DNA of 64,000 nt from Novosphingobium sp. PhB165 (GCF_004341845.1 NZ_SLVB01000016.1:1-64000); one strand, 5' to 3'. Counted from the stretch's first letter, positions 53,024 to 62,670 are shown. The notes: a model not told the origin generated them from the letters alone. Numbers and translations are program-made.

Positions 53024-54433
53024 TCAGGGCGCCAAAGTATTCTTGTAGATCTTCCCATCCTTCATGATGACGAGGAAATTTCGGTTCGGATCAGCGACCA
53101 AATTGAGATTTTGCAGCGGGTCACCGTCGACTAGCAACAGATCCGCCAATGCACCCGCTTCCACCACGCCAAGCTTACCGACATAGGGAGCACGTTTGCC
53201 TGAGAGGCTCAGCAATTCCGCATTGGTGGAGGTTGCCATGATCAAGGCCTCCGCAGGCGTATACCAGCGAGCGAGAGAAGCCAGAATGGCGCCCTGCTGC
53301 TGCGCAAGTGCACGTGAAAACAATACGTCGGTACCCCAAGCGGTCTTGATCTTGTACTTCTTTGCCAATTCGTAGGTCCGGCTAATGCCGGGGAACACTT
53401 CATCCGCCTTTTCCCGCTGAACGGAGCCCACCGGAAATCCGGTCCGCAGGTCATCAGGCAACGGCTGCAGGCTGAGCCAGATGCCCTTTTGGGCGATCAG
53501 CTTCGCGTCGGCCTCAGTCATGAGAAAGCCGTGTTCGATGCAGGTCACGCCAGCTGCAATGGCCTGCTCGATCGCTTCCGGTGTAAACGCGTGCACGGCA
53601 ACGTAGGTACCCCAGTTGTGCGCAGCCTCCACTGCGGCACGGAGTTCCGGCTCAGTGAAGGTCACCACGTCGATCGGACTGAAAGGGGAGGAAACGCCCC
53701 CTCCGGCGGTAAGCTTGACCTGCGAGGCACCCTGCATCAATTGCTCGCGGGCGCGCACGCGCACCTCGTCCGGACTATCGGCGAGTGCAAAGCCGCCGAT
53801 CTGTTCTCCGCGGGTAAGCGGCCCCCCGATCTGACGCGGCAAGTCGGACAACTGTCGGAAATCACCGTGTCCGCTGGTCACGGTGATCATTGCGCCAGAA
53901 GGAAAGATACGCGGACCTATCGCGAATCCGCTGTCGATGGCTTGCTTGAGCCCGAATACCGGGCCGCCCACATCTCGGACAGTTGTGAAGCCGCGCAGCA
54001 GCGTGTCTTTCGCCTCATCCCCAGCAATGAGATTGAGGTAACCCACGTTGCCGGCGAGCATCTCAGGAGGGGTTGGTCGGATGAACATCGCATGCCAATG
54101 GGCGTCGATAAGGCCAGGCATTAACGTACGTCCGCCTGCGTCGATTATTATCGTGCCCACGTCAGCGGTAATCGGGGCGGTCGAAATGCGTTCGATGATA
54201 TTGCCTCGAACAAGCACGTTGGACGGCCCGGAAAGAGCTGAACTCTTCCCGTCAAAAATACGCACGTTCTTGAAGAGTGTCGCCTGAACTCCCGACGCAG
54301 CGACCTGCTGGGCCGTGACAGGAGCAGACAGCACTACAAACAGCGAGGCCATAAGACCGACCGGAAGAAACCGACGCCAGACACGCGAATCGCGCGCACC
54401 GAGAACCTTCTTCAACCATTTGCATGATATCAT
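53024..54433 (-). CDS. Exported amidohydrolase (imidazolonepropionase-like)
   Basis: A 469-residue secreted metal-dependent hydrolase. A long n-region and signal (FLPVGLMASLFVVLSAPVTA) is followed by the amidohydrolase core: metal HxH in DAHWH (H112/H114), the bridging lysine in QVKLTAGGG, histidines in VAVHAFTPEAI and CIEHG, and the metal aspartate in WGTDVLF. The C-terminus has ALADLLLVDGDPLQNL. Related enzymes are prolidase-like or amide hydrolases of unknown substrate. An AAGGAGGAG site precedes the ATG at 54433. It is transcribed towards the oxidase operon. Confidence 0.88.
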   Translation of the reverse strand: MISCKWLKKVLGARDSRVWRRFLPVGLMASLFVVLSAPVTAQQVAASGVQATLFKNVRIFDGKSSALSGPSNVLVRGNIIERISTAPITADVGTIIIDAGGRTLMPGLIDAHWHAMFIRPTPPEMLAGNVGYLNLIAGDEAKDTLLRGFTTVRDVGGPVFGLKQAIDSGFAIGPRIFPSGAMITVTSGHGDFRQLSDLPRQIGGPLTRGEQIGGFALADSPDEVRVRAREQLMQGASQVKLTAGGGVSSPFSPIDVVTFTEPELRAAVEAAHNWGTYVAVHAFTPEAIEQAIAAGVTCIEHGFLMTEADAKLIAQKGIWLSLQPLPDDLRTGFPVGSVQREKADEVFPGISRTYELAKKYKIKTAWGTDVLFSRALAQQQGAILASLARWYTPAEALIMATSTNAELLSLSGKRAPYVGKLGVVEAGALADLLLVDGDPLQNLNLVADPNRNFLVIMKDGKIYKNTLAP

Positions 54434-54705
54434 GTCATCTCCTCCTTAAACGACCGATTGCTCATTCATTTCCAAGTGCGAACACGCTGCATTGTGTCTG
54501 ACAACCGCCTGGAGAGATGGCCCAAAACACCCCCGTTAGCTGATGCGCTCCCTCGCGAGCCCGGCTTTCATCGGATTTCCGGATGATGCCAACGGATTAG
54601 TTTAGCACTTTAGGGTCCAGGCGGCGGTTGCATAGCATCCAGGAAAGCGCCCGCGCGTCCTTCACCGGCCAGCTAAGCCCATATACAACCCGGAAGCCAT
54701 TGTCG

Positions 54706-54921
54706 TCAGAGAGGACTGGTCCGCTTGGGCCACCATTTGAACACGCCTTCGGCCCACCCGGGAATTATCTTCACGTCGGCGCCAGATGACGCCCGCTGAG
54801 CCTGCATGTGCATGTTGAAGATATCTGTCGTTCCCGAGACGCCTAGCAGGAATGCGAGCCATGACGCCGGAATACACGACTTGGCGCCTAGGTCGACTGC
54901 GCTATCCCTAAATTGGCGCAA
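54706..54921 (-). CDS. Possible small protein, perhaps frameshifted at its end
   Basis: A 71-residue frame, MRQFRDSAVDLGAKSCIPAS, starts at a TTG (54921) with an AAGGAG site eight bases upstream. The sequence looks protein-like up to PGWAEGVFKWW, after which a change of frame would continue QADQSSLTTMASGLYMG. It has no known family. The 54434-54705 and 54922-55215 gaps beside it hold nothing I can name. Confidence 0.35.
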   Translation of the reverse strand: MRQFRDSAVDLGAKSCIPASWLAFLLGVSGTTDIFNMHMQAQRASSGADVKIIPGWAEGVFKWWPKRTSPL

Positions 54922-55215
54922 GCGATATCTCCTTGTATAAGGGCCGCCTTTTCTTGATGGTAGGATAAAAATCCCCTCTACGAAAGCTCAATTTGTTTGT
55001 TGCGCTGCATCATATTTTTGGTCTGATCAGGTCGAGCCCAATGTTTGACGCTCACCTTCTCCGATCGAAAGGATAGCGGCTTCTGGTGCAGCAGGGGCAT
55101 TCACATAGGGGCAGATAGTTGCAAAACGCGCGCAGCCGCCTCAGCGCGGTGAAATACCGCCAAGGGCCCATTTCAAGCGAATAAACTCCGCATTTCAATT
55201 TTATACTGGGCAGAC

Positions 55216-55557
55216 TCAGCCACCACTGCATGCGGACGGCACCGCTCGGCCAACGCCCCACGATAGACGCCCTTGCGCGATGGTCAGCGTCTGCCGGCCG
55301 TTCGAATAAGTGGTCCCTTCTGAGCCCATAGAGGACAAATCGAACGCAGGCCCACCGTTGACCGATACCGAAACCCGATCTCCCAGGAGGCGCACACCCA
55401 AGTGAGTTCCATCTTCGCAAACGTAGTCGCTAATAGGATAGGGATTGCCGCCGCCGATCGACGCCGCAGGCGCAGAGTGCTGACAGCCTGCAAGCATCAG
55501 GGAACTCATCGCTACTGTCGAGAGGATCTTTAGCAACGATTTGGCTCCAAAATGCAT
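55216..55557 (-). CDS. Small lipoprotein, MliC-like
   Basis: A 113-residue lipoprotein with signal and lipobox LAGC, then a domain beginning YVCEDGTHLGVRLLG and DRVSVSVNGGPAFDL, with the final Cys in PSACSGG. The length, the two cysteines and the C-x-D-G start resemble MliC/PliC-type lysozyme inhibitors, but the match is loose. ATG at 55557 places the signal properly. Confidence 0.6.
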   Translation of the reverse strand: MHFGAKSLLKILSTVAMSSLMLAGCQHSAPAASIGGGNPYPISDYVCEDGTHLGVRLLGDRVSVSVNGGPAFDLSSMGSEGTTYSNGRQTLTIAQGRLSWGVGRAVPSACSGG

Positions 55558-55764
55558 ACCCTTCTCCCACCAATGCAGCAGATATTCATTTCTTGCATGT
55601 GTCAATAGGAACGGTGGTGATCGCCGCCGAGAAGTGGCTCTGACTCACATTTGCAACTGTTCGGGGTAAGCTCCTCCCGCAACATTGGGAGGATCTGTGA
55701 CGCGCCCCCGGATTACCTCCAGCTGGGTAGAGCCGGGCAGTTTTGTTGCGCATGAGCGCGGATG

Positions 55765-55895
55765 AAGCAATGGCCTGTGGAGCGGAGCCCTAGGGCGCAG
55801 CGGAGCAGGCCATTGGTTTTGCAGTTCGGCAGCAAAAGCCGCCGGGGTTTCGTAGCCAAGAGCCGAGTGGGGTCGTTCCTGGAGCGGAACGGGCA
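55765..55895 (-). pseudogene. IS3-family transposase OrfB, C-terminal fragment
   Basis: The reverse strand encodes PLQERPHSALGYETPAAFAA and ELQNQWPA, the standard integrase end of IS3-family OrfB. It belongs to the same broken element as the OrfA start at 57290; IS66 sequence lies between them. Confidence 0.7.
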
Positions 55896-55929
55896 GCCCA
55901 TGACGAGACCCGCGAGAAGCCTGAGACCG

Positions 55930-56894
55930 CTCAGAACTCGATCAAGCTGACGGCGCTGCAGATCGAGAAGTTCAAGGTCCAACTAGCCCGCCTCCGGCGC
56001 ATGAAGTTCGGGCAGTCGTCGGAACGACTTGCTCTTCAGGCCGATCAACTCGAGCTGACGCTGGAGGATCTCGAGGCCGAGCATGCCCATGCCGAGTGTG
56101 TGATCGAGGGCCATGTGCCCGACGATGCCCCGGCCAAGGCTACCCCTCTCAAGCCGCGCCGTGCACCACTGCCTGACCATCTGGCTCACGTCATCGTTTC
56201 CAAGTTCGCCGATCACCTGCCTCTGTATCGCCAATCGCAGATCTACGCCCGCGAGGGCGTGGAGATCAGCCGTTCGACGATGGCGGACTGCCGGGGCCAA
56301 GCGAGTAGGCTGCTGCAACCGCTCGTCGCGCGGATCGCCGATCACGTCATGGCCAGCGTGAAGCTCCACGCCGACGATACACCCGTTCCCGTGCTGGCGC
56401 CGGGGACCGGCAAGACGGCGACCGGCAGACTATGGGTCTACCTTCGCGACAACCGACGATGGAGCCACCTGGACAAATCGGCAGCGCTGTTCCGCTATAG
56501 CCCCGATCGCAAGGGTGAGCGACCACGCGAGCACCTCAAAACCTTTGCGGGCTTCCTGCAGGCCGATGCCTATGCAGGTTTCGAGCGCCTGTACGTGAGC
56601 GACCGCAAGCCAGCACCTATAATGCCGGTGGCCTGCTGGGCGCATGCCCGGCGCAAGCTGAACGACGTCTACAAGGCGGCCCCGAACTCAGCCGCGCTGG
56701 AGGGCCTGCAGCGGATCGGCGAGCTTTACGACGTCAAGCGGCAGATCGTGCGTGAGCCGGCGGATTTCCGGCGCAAGGCTCGTAAGCTCTCGAAGCTAAA
56801 GGTGCTGGATTTCTTTGCCTGGGCGGACGATGTGCTGTCCAAGACATCGGTCCGGTCACCCTTGGCCGAGGCGCTGCGTTATACATGCTGGTGA
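55930..56894 (+). pseudogene. tnpC: IS66-family transposase TnpC, truncated at both ends
   Basis: About 320 residues of TnpC remain: IEKFKVQLARLRRMKFGQSS, LADHLPLYRQSQIYAREGVE-like, the DDE-related HADDTPVPVLAPG, and ACWAHARRKLNDVYKAAP. It starts abruptly within the N-terminal coiled coil and ends at LAEALRYT-CW, where the intact family continues for another 100 residues including the last catalytic glutamate. Confidence 0.8.
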
Positions 56895-56947
56895 TATAAC
56901 AGCTCATGAGCCTTCTATTATGTTGGCCGTCAGGCTTGGAGGTGCGC

Positions 56948-57262
56948 ATGGAGTTTCAGAACCGTAACCTCGTCGAACTGGTAAAGCGTACTCGCCAGAG
57001 ATTCGGAGTTTCCATTCAAGAAGCGCACGACCTCATCTTCGCCGATCAGGAAATGCGGCGCCTGGTTGCCATTCGAATAAACCGAGACCCCGAGTGTCGA
57101 AAGCAGGCGGTTTACGATATGCGCCAGCATGGTGAGCAATCCCGCTTCACTCACGATGGCGAAAGACTTTTGTTTCGACGCCGCGATGGCCAGCGCGCCA
57201 AATTGCTGACTCGCCATTCGACGGCCAAATCGGACGCTTACCCTCACGCAGCTTGCCGATGA
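56948..57262 (+). CDS. Small protein of unknown function, C-terminus altered by IS3 sequence
   Basis: A 104-residue frame beginning MEFQNRNLVELVKRTRQRFG with a very good ribosome site (GGAGGT). The part up to YDMRQHGEQSRFTHDG looks like an ordinary helical protein similar to conserved plasmid proteins with the SIQEAHDLIF motif. The last 25 residues come from the IS3 remnant that starts near 57240, so the natural end has been lost. Confidence 0.5.
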   Translation: MEFQNRNLVELVKRTRQRFGVSIQEAHDLIFADQEMRRLVAIRINRDPECRKQAVYDMRQHGEQSRFTHDGERLLFRRRDGQRAKLLTRHSTAKSDAYPHAACR

Positions 57263-57290
57263 CCTCCTCGGGCTTGTGCTTCCGCGCCAT
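57240..57290 (-). pseudogene. IS3-family OrfA, first codons only
   Basis: On the reverse strand an ATG at 57290 with a GAAGGAGA site starts MARKHKPEEVIGKLRE, the conserved OrfA beginning, then diverges. It is the other end of the element whose OrfB tail is at 55765-55895. From 57291 to 57659 no gene was recognised. Confidence 0.65.
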
Positions 57291-57659
57291 TCCATTTCTC
57301 CTTCGTGGTTCAGACTATGACAGTCGATGGGCCACTCAGAAGGGGCAGATCAAAGAGCGCGAACGCTTGGAACTCGAAATCGCAGACGCGGAAGAGAGGA
57401 GTCGAGCAAAACAGCAGGATATCCATGCGCTGTGGGCGCTGCCCCGTGCCGTGAATGATCAGATCGGTAGCTGGAGGCCAGACCTCTTCTGCGCGAGTCA
57501 AAACCAACTGAAAGCGTGGCCTGAGGCAACCCTGACCCGCCACCAATTCGAAGCATCCGTGAACTCAATTCAGTCTCCACATCAGTCGTTGAGCGTCTCC
57601 AATAGCAGCCCATTCATTGTGAGTTACCACCTGCCTTGGCCGCTTTTCACTACGTTCGT

Positions 57660-57926
57660 TCAGAGTGACGGGATATCAGAGAGGTTGTCATTCGCTGATT
57701 GACGTCGCTTACGGCCTTCAGATGCCAAAAAACGTGCAACTGCGAAAATCTCTCCGACACGCTGGTATGCGGCTCTGTTGAGAGAGTGGTTTCCCATCCA
57801 CCTTTCAAATGCGGCTTGGAAGTTAACTGCGTCGGCACATCGAATCCGCGCGAACCAGACGGCCGCCTCTATCAAAAGTTCTGCGGAATATTCTGCCTTT
57901 AACTTGTCAGAAGAATCATCTTGCAT
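57660..57926 (-). CDS. Single-domain FecR N-terminus (DUF4880-like)
   Basis: An 88-residue protein, MQDDSSDKLKAEYSAELLIE, with AAVWFARIRCADAVNFQAAF and ERWMGNHSLNRAAYQRVGEI. This is the cytoplasmic sigma-binding domain of FecR alone; no membrane helix or periplasmic FecR domain is present. A strong AAGGAGG site precedes the ATG at 57926. It could act as a free anti-sigma factor, or be the relic of a longer gene. Confidence 0.6.
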   Translation of the reverse strand: MQDDSSDKLKAEYSAELLIEAAVWFARIRCADAVNFQAAFERWMGNHSLNRAAYQRVGEIFAVARFLASEGRKRRQSANDNLSDIPSL

Positions 57927-57998
57927 GAAACAACCTCCTTCGATTTGCGAGACGTCCAACACCTCTCCAACTAATAATTGATTCTCAACAAAGCCACA

Positions 57999-58220
57999 AT
58001 GATGACGGTCTTCACCCAGCGCCGCATTGCACTGGAGGGATTGGCTGTACCTTTTTCATCGACGGAACTTGGTAAAATCTCCAACATGTCGCGCAAACAA
58101 ACCAACGTTGCATTGCATAGGTTCGCGGCCACCGGATGGCTGAACCGTAGCTATCGGTGCATCATCATCGTCGACGTGAACGCTCTTCGAGGCTTTGCCG
58201 AGCATGATGATCATGCTTGA
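57999..58220 (+). CDS. Crp/Fnr-type helix-turn-helix domain without sensor domain
   Basis: A 73-residue protein resembling the C-terminal winged helix of Crp/Fnr regulators: VPFSSTELGKISNMSRKQTN, VALHRFAATGWLNRSY and VDVNALRGFA. The cyclic-nucleotide-type domain is missing. It is divergent from the FecR-like gene with only 72 bp between the starts. An earlier TTG at 57978 is possible. It may be a remnant or a real short regulator. Confidence 0.5.
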   Translation: MMTVFTQRRIALEGLAVPFSSTELGKISNMSRKQTNVALHRFAATGWLNRSYRCIIIVDVNALRGFAEHDDHA

Positions 58221-58318
58221 GCAGATCCCAACTTTGCGTACATTCCTTCGATCGATCTGGCGCGAGATTCCTGTACCGTGCAAACCAGAATCCCAGGCCA
58301 ACAGCGAGGTGGGAGAAA

Positions 58319-59296
58319 ATGCCAAATCGTCGCATCTTGCTCTATTTTTCTTGGAGCCGGCCGGGCGAGATAAGCGCGCCGCTTACCACCATCGACGATC
58401 GATTTCCGGGCATTTTTGAGCTGCGAAGGCTCGCCTACCCCAAGTTCGAACATTTGGCGGATTCGCGGGATTTCGATCAAGGAATTGCCGGCTTCCTCGA
58501 TCATGTGCAAAAGCCTAACTTCACAGAATTCGCCCAACAATCAGAGACATTAACTGGGATCCCCGTTAAACTGATTGAGCGCGTGAGCGGCAATAAGAAA
58601 TATACGGCCCTGAATGACAATTTGGTCTCCCGTTTTGATACTATCGTAGTGATTAGCTTCGATTCGTTTCGAACTGCTCAGATGCCCACACCTGAGGAAG
58701 TTGCGACCATAGAGGATTTTCTTGCAACTCCGGACCATGTGCTATTCATTTGCCCGCACCACGATATCGGCGAAGCTGAAGGACTATGCGGCCAAGCGCG
58801 CGAAGATCGTCAGATCGCGGAGCACCTTCACCACGGCGATCCTGGCATACCCCCGCGTCAGGGTTTCGGCGGTTTTGCACGGGTGCTGCTTCGCGAGCTT
58901 GGCGTGCCAGTGGAGAATCGTTTTGGGCTGCGTCCCGCAGCAGCGGGAGATGGCACGCCTATGCCGGCCGATATCGACCGCACAGTCGATACAATGGGCC
59001 TGCTCAACGGCGTGGTCTCCTTTAATCTCCACGCTCATCTACCGCATCTCGAACGGATCGGGGCCGCACTTGAAGGGATGGATGTGCTTGCCCGACAACC
59101 GATCGATATAGCCGCACCGCCACACCCATTCACGCGCGACGGGCGCTCGACCTTCGATGCCCTGTTGCAGTCGAGCCCAGGAACGTTTGCTGGCAAACTG
59201 TTCGTTTGCGATACTACATTGTTCAGTTCCACAGCTGGCGGCATCAACGATCTTCGCCGACTATGGTCCAACTTGGTTCTACGCCCGTCACCATAA
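58319..59296 (+). CDS. Unrecognised 325-residue protein
   Basis: The protein begins MPNRRILLYFSWSRPGEISA, with an adequate GGGAG site. It has an alternating alpha/beta pattern, with the stretches TIVVISFDSF, LFICPHHDIGEAEGL, LLRELGVPVENRFG and GVVSFNLHAHLPHLE. PHHD and HAH pairs might bind metal, and the arrangement recalls type-1 glutamine-amidotransferase-like folds, but I cannot place it. It has no signal peptide. It is isolated between a Crp-like fragment and transposon debris. Confidence 0.6.
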   Translation: MPNRRILLYFSWSRPGEISAPLTTIDDRFPGIFELRRLAYPKFEHLADSRDFDQGIAGFLDHVQKPNFTEFAQQSETLTGIPVKLIERVSGNKKYTALNDNLVSRFDTIVVISFDSFRTAQMPTPEEVATIEDFLATPDHVLFICPHHDIGEAEGLCGQAREDRQIAEHLHHGDPGIPPRQGFGGFARVLLRELGVPVENRFGLRPAAAGDGTPMPADIDRTVDTMGLLNGVVSFNLHAHLPHLERIGAALEGMDVLARQPIDIAAPPHPFTRDGRSTFDALLQSSPGTFAGKLFVCDTTLFSSTAGGINDLRRLWSNLVLRPSP

Positions 59297-59389
59297 CCGC
59301 GATGCTCCCAAGCCGCCGGCAGAGGATCAGGTGGTGTCCCGCGGTGCTCGGTCGCTGGGGCCGCTCACTTCGGCGTTAGCCTGAGCCGA

Positions 59390-59640
59390 TTATGCTTCGC
59401 GACCTGCCGGGAACATGGTGACGGGGTTGTGGCTCACCCGGGCCAAGGCTTCGAGAGCCATTTAACGGGTTGCGTAAACCGCCCATTCGTTGGACTGATC
59501 CATGAGGACAGCGGCTGTGAGGCGAGTGATGGCGGGTGCATTCGGGACCATTCCGGCTATTGCCGGCCGGCGTTTGATTTCGCCGTTGATGGGTTCGATG
59601 GGGTCGAGAGCAACTTGGCGCGGTACGCACGCGGGCATTT
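59390..59640 (-). pseudogene. IS256-family transposase, C-terminal fragment
   Basis: The reverse strand reads DPIEPINGEIKRRPAIAGM, ITRLTAAVLMDQSNEWAVYA, then a TAA stop in place of a tyrosine codon, and MALEALARVSHNPVTMFPAG before the natural end. It differs in type from the IS256 piece at 45244-45527. Confidence 0.7.
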
Positions 59641-60300
59641 CATGCAAGCGAGCACATCGGGTTCGGCGCCATCCTGCACGGCAATCCTGCCGATGCGGCG
59701 GTGCAAACCGCAAGACAAGGCCAAGGTCGAAGCCGGCTTCTGTATTGTTGAGCGCTGGCTATTGGACCGCTTACGTTACCGGATCTTCTAAAGCCTCGGC
59801 AAGGCAATACGGCGATCGCCGCATTGCCTTGCCGATCTCAATGATCGGCGAGTACGCGCCAGTTCGGCAAGACGCGGCGCCAGCTATTCGACGAGATCTA
59901 TGTTCCGAACCTCAAGCCGCTGCCATCAGAGCCGCGGGTTCATGCCGAATGGCCCTGCCGCGTCGGGCTCGATTTACCATATCGCGATCAAGCGGCATCA
60001 CTACTCCGTCCCGCACCGCTTCGCCCGTCGCGAGGCCGCAGCCCGCTTAACTGCCGGCACGGTCGAAATCTTCCTGAGAGGAGAGCGCATCGCGTCCACC
60101 TGCGCGGCAGCGGCAATGGCTGGCACACCACCCTTCCCGAGCACATGCCCTCCAGCCATCGGCGCTATGTCGAATGCACGTCGGCTAAGATCCGCGAAGA
60201 GGCAATGCGGATCGGGCCGCTGCTGCCCTTGCTGGTCGAGAAGGTCATCAAGGCAAAGCCCATCCCGAAGAGGGCTAACGATTCCGCCGGATGTGAGGTT
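59641..60300 (+). pseudogene. istA: IS21-family IstA transposase, C-terminal part with frameshifts
   Basis: Pieces in changing frames fit the IstA C-terminal half: KPQDKAKVEAGFCIVERWLL, AIKRHHYSVPHRFARREAAA, RLTAGTVEIFLRGERIAS and ASSHRRYVECTSAKIREEAM-like, ending LLVEKVIKAKPIP. No IstB helper gene follows. It joins the IS256 fragment head on at about 59,640. Confidence 0.7.
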
Positions 60301-60651
60301 AGCGGGCTGGTCCTGCAGCAAGAGCTCACCTCCGATCACCAATATGAAACATATTGACGGCGGAATCATCATGTGAGCCCGAACAAACGTACGCAAGCGA
60401 TCAGATAAATACTGCCGAAATGTTCTTGTAGGTAGGGGGGGCCGTCCACATACGGAATCCGCATATTACAAGACGGGTCGCCGAGCCTCAGGCGATCATG
60501 TGCTGTAGACCGCCACTTTCCAAGAGCTTGCCGTCGATTTGATTTCCGCAGTTGGAGGCGAAGCGGGCAGAGCTTGTTGACTCGCAGCGCAAGTGACAGC
60601 GACAGCCGTTGATGGCTACACCTGCATTGCAAGGCTAGGCTAGGCTAGGAA
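60301..60651. other. Intergenic stretch upstream of the AraC-type gene
   Basis: 350 bp without a supported gene. It ends with three perfect tandem GGCTA units (60633-60647) directly before the AraC-type start. Confidence 0.45.
60633..60647 (+). repeat. Three tandem GGCTA units at the AraC-type start
   Basis: GGCTAGGCTAGGCTA, five bases before the presumed GTG start. The repeat overlaps the place of the ribosome site. Confidence 0.75.
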
Positions 60652-61704
60652 GTGAACCAAGAAACCCACCGTCCACGCTCGAAAGCCGTGTCATTCGAAC
60701 GTGTTGATCCGCGCATTTTAACACTGTTCCCGGAACTGGTTCGCGGATTAGGGGGCGAGCCTGAAGCGTTGCTGCGGCGAGTGGGGTGCGATGTAGGGTG
60801 GTCCAACCTGCGCAGCATAGAAATCAGCTACCGGCAGATGATCAATCTCGTTGCCTTCGCAGCTGATGAATTGGAGTGCCTCGATTTCGGCATGCGCCTG
60901 GGGCACCTTCAGGCAGACGCGATCACAACGCCCCTGCGAGATGTTGTCAGAAACTCTTTGACGCTGGGCGAGGCTCTGAACCATGTTGTCAAGTTAAGCT
61001 ATGCGCACAGTCTTGCCGCAGCAATTTGGCTCAGGCGCTCGCCCTCAGAACAAACCGTAACTGTCGGTCATGACATCTTGTTGGAAAATTTGCCCGATCG
61101 CCGACAGGCTATCGAACAGATTTTGCTCGTCGAGTACCTGATTTGCGTCGAAGAAACCGGCGGCTTGGCCCGTGCGCGGCACGTGGAGTTTCGCCACCAA
61201 CCGATTTCTAGCCCTGCCATCTATCGGAGCCATTTCGGTTGCGACGCACGTTTCGGCCAAGCCTCGGACGCGATCGTTTATTACGAGAGTGCGCTGACTT
61301 GCCCCATTCTGTCGCCCGATTCCATGGTATGCCGCAGCCTAATCGCGGACATAGACGCGGCATTCGCAGAGCACACGCCGCCACTTCATGCCACAGTCAG
61401 GCGCGTAATTATGCATCTGCTCGCCAGCAGCCAGTGTACGAACGTCGAGGTGGCTTCTCAGTTCGGTCTACATACGCGCAGACTCCATCGGGGCCTTACC
61501 CGAGAAGGCACTACTTTCCAAAAGATCAAGAATCAGGTGCGACGCGATTTTCTAGTCTACCTTCTGGATAAAACCGATCTTCCTATTGCGCAGATTTCCG
61601 AGCGCCTTGGTTTCGCCGAGCAATCCGCAATGACGCGCTTCTGCAAGCAGTCGCTGGCAGTCTCCCCAACCGAACGGCGAGCGAGTGCCCGACATCCGCG
61701 CTGA
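60652..61704 (+). CDS. AraC-family transcriptional regulator
   Basis: A 350-residue regulator of the OruR/ArgR-like AraC group. The N-terminal Arabinose_bd-type domain includes LTLFPELVRGLGGEPEALLR and LDFGMRLGHLQ. The C-terminal HTH pair is VEVASQFGLHTRRLHRGLTR and LPIAQISERLGFAEQSAMTRFC. The presumed GTG start at 60652 has no proper ribosome site because of the GGCTA repeat, so the real start could be the GTG at 60688. The HTH is complete. It lies immediately before the dioxygenase operon in the same direction and probably activates it. Confidence 0.85.
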   Translation: MNQETHRPRSKAVSFERVDPRILTLFPELVRGLGGEPEALLRRVGCDVGWSNLRSIEISYRQMINLVAFAADELECLDFGMRLGHLQADAITTPLRDVVRNSLTLGEALNHVVKLSYAHSLAAAIWLRRSPSEQTVTVGHDILLENLPDRRQAIEQILLVEYLICVEETGGLARARHVEFRHQPISSPAIYRSHFGCDARFGQASDAIVYYESALTCPILSPDSMVCRSLIADIDAAFAEHTPPLHATVRRVIMHLLASSQCTNVEVASQFGLHTRRLHRGLTREGTTFQKIKNQVRRDFLVYLLDKTDLPIAQISERLGFAEQSAMTRFCKQSLAVSPTERRASARHPR

Positions 61705-61832
61705 CTACAACTGTCCAAAATGGGCAAGTCACTTCGACCGAAACATCCGAAACGATAGACGCGCTTGCAACGACCGCCGACGCAGGCGCGGGAACGGAGA
61801 GTCCGCAAGCCGGGAATAGGAGCGTGAACACG

Positions 61833-62645
61833 GTGACTTTCAAGACAACTGACCTCACGCCGCTCATCGAAACCAGCATAACTGCGGATAAGGCCGCGCT
61901 TCTCGATGGGAGCAATGCACAGGCCCTGCGGGCCTTACTGGAGGAACGCGGCGTTCTGATCTTTCCGCGCGCAGACCTGAGCGATGAGGAACAGCGCACT
62001 TTCGCCCGCACGATCGGCACGCCGACCGACCAGGGCGAGCGCGGACTGCACAAGATTAGTCTCGACGAAAAAGTCACCGCTTCCGCCAGATACCTGAAGG
62101 GCACCGTGCTCTGGCACTTCGACGGATGGAATGACCCGGTTCCCGCCTTGGGGACAGTCCTGTCCGCCCGTGTCTTGTCATCCACAGGCGGCCAAACCGA
62201 ATTTTCGAACACGTATGCCGCCTATGAGGAACTGCCGGCGGAGACGAAGGCGCGCATTTCTGGCCTCAAAGTCGCGCACACTATGATGGGTACGCAGCGC
62301 GGTATTCACGCGGAGGTGAAGCCAGAGATGGAGGCGGATTGGGAAAATTTTGCTATCCCTCGCCATCCGTTAGTTTGGACGCATCGATCCGGCCGCAGGT
62401 CTCTCCTTCTGGGCTCCAGCGCCGACTGGATCGAGGGCCTGGACAGCAGCGAAAGCGACACTTTGCTCGCCGAGTTAAAGGCGTGGGCCTCGCAGCCAAG
62501 ATACGTTTACCGCCACGAGTGGCAGGTGGGTGACGTGGTGCTGTGGGACAACTGCGGCGTTCTCCACCGGGTCGAGCCCTATCCGATGGACAGCGGCCGC
62601 GTCATGCACCGCGTGACGTTGGAGGGCGAGGAAGCGATCACGTGA
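61833..62645 (+). CDS. TauD/TfdA-family Fe(II)/2-oxoglutarate dioxygenase
   Basis: A 270-residue dioxygenase. The metal ligands are His and Asp in LWHFDGW and the distal His in CGVLHRVEP; the 2-oxoglutarate arginine is in MHRVTL. Members cleave taurine, aryloxyacetates or other ethers, or hydroxylate small molecules. I used the GTG at 61833 because AGGAG (61818-61822) is ten bases before it; the earlier GTG at 61824 would be one base from this site. It opens a rightward operon with the NTF2-like and alcohol dehydrogenase genes. Confidence 0.85.
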   Translation: MTFKTTDLTPLIETSITADKAALLDGSNAQALRALLEERGVLIFPRADLSDEEQRTFARTIGTPTDQGERGLHKISLDEKVTASARYLKGTVLWHFDGWNDPVPALGTVLSARVLSSTGGQTEFSNTYAAYEELPAETKARISGLKVAHTMMGTQRGIHAEVKPEMEADWENFAIPRHPLVWTHRSGRRSLLLGSSADWIEGLDSSESDTLLAELKAWASQPRYVYRHEWQVGDVVLWDNCGVLHRVEPYPMDSGRVMHRVTLEGEEAIT

Positions 62646-62670
62646 ATCGTTCTTGAGAGGTGGAACTGCC

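Noticed and set aside
56930..57295. 121-residue reverse frame opposite the small gene at 56948
   Set aside because: Only its first codons match IS3 OrfA in another frame; the forward frame has the better ribosome site and protein character.
57253..57702. 149-residue forward frame
   Set aside because: It starts inside the IS3 remnant, has no ribosome site and no recognisable domain.
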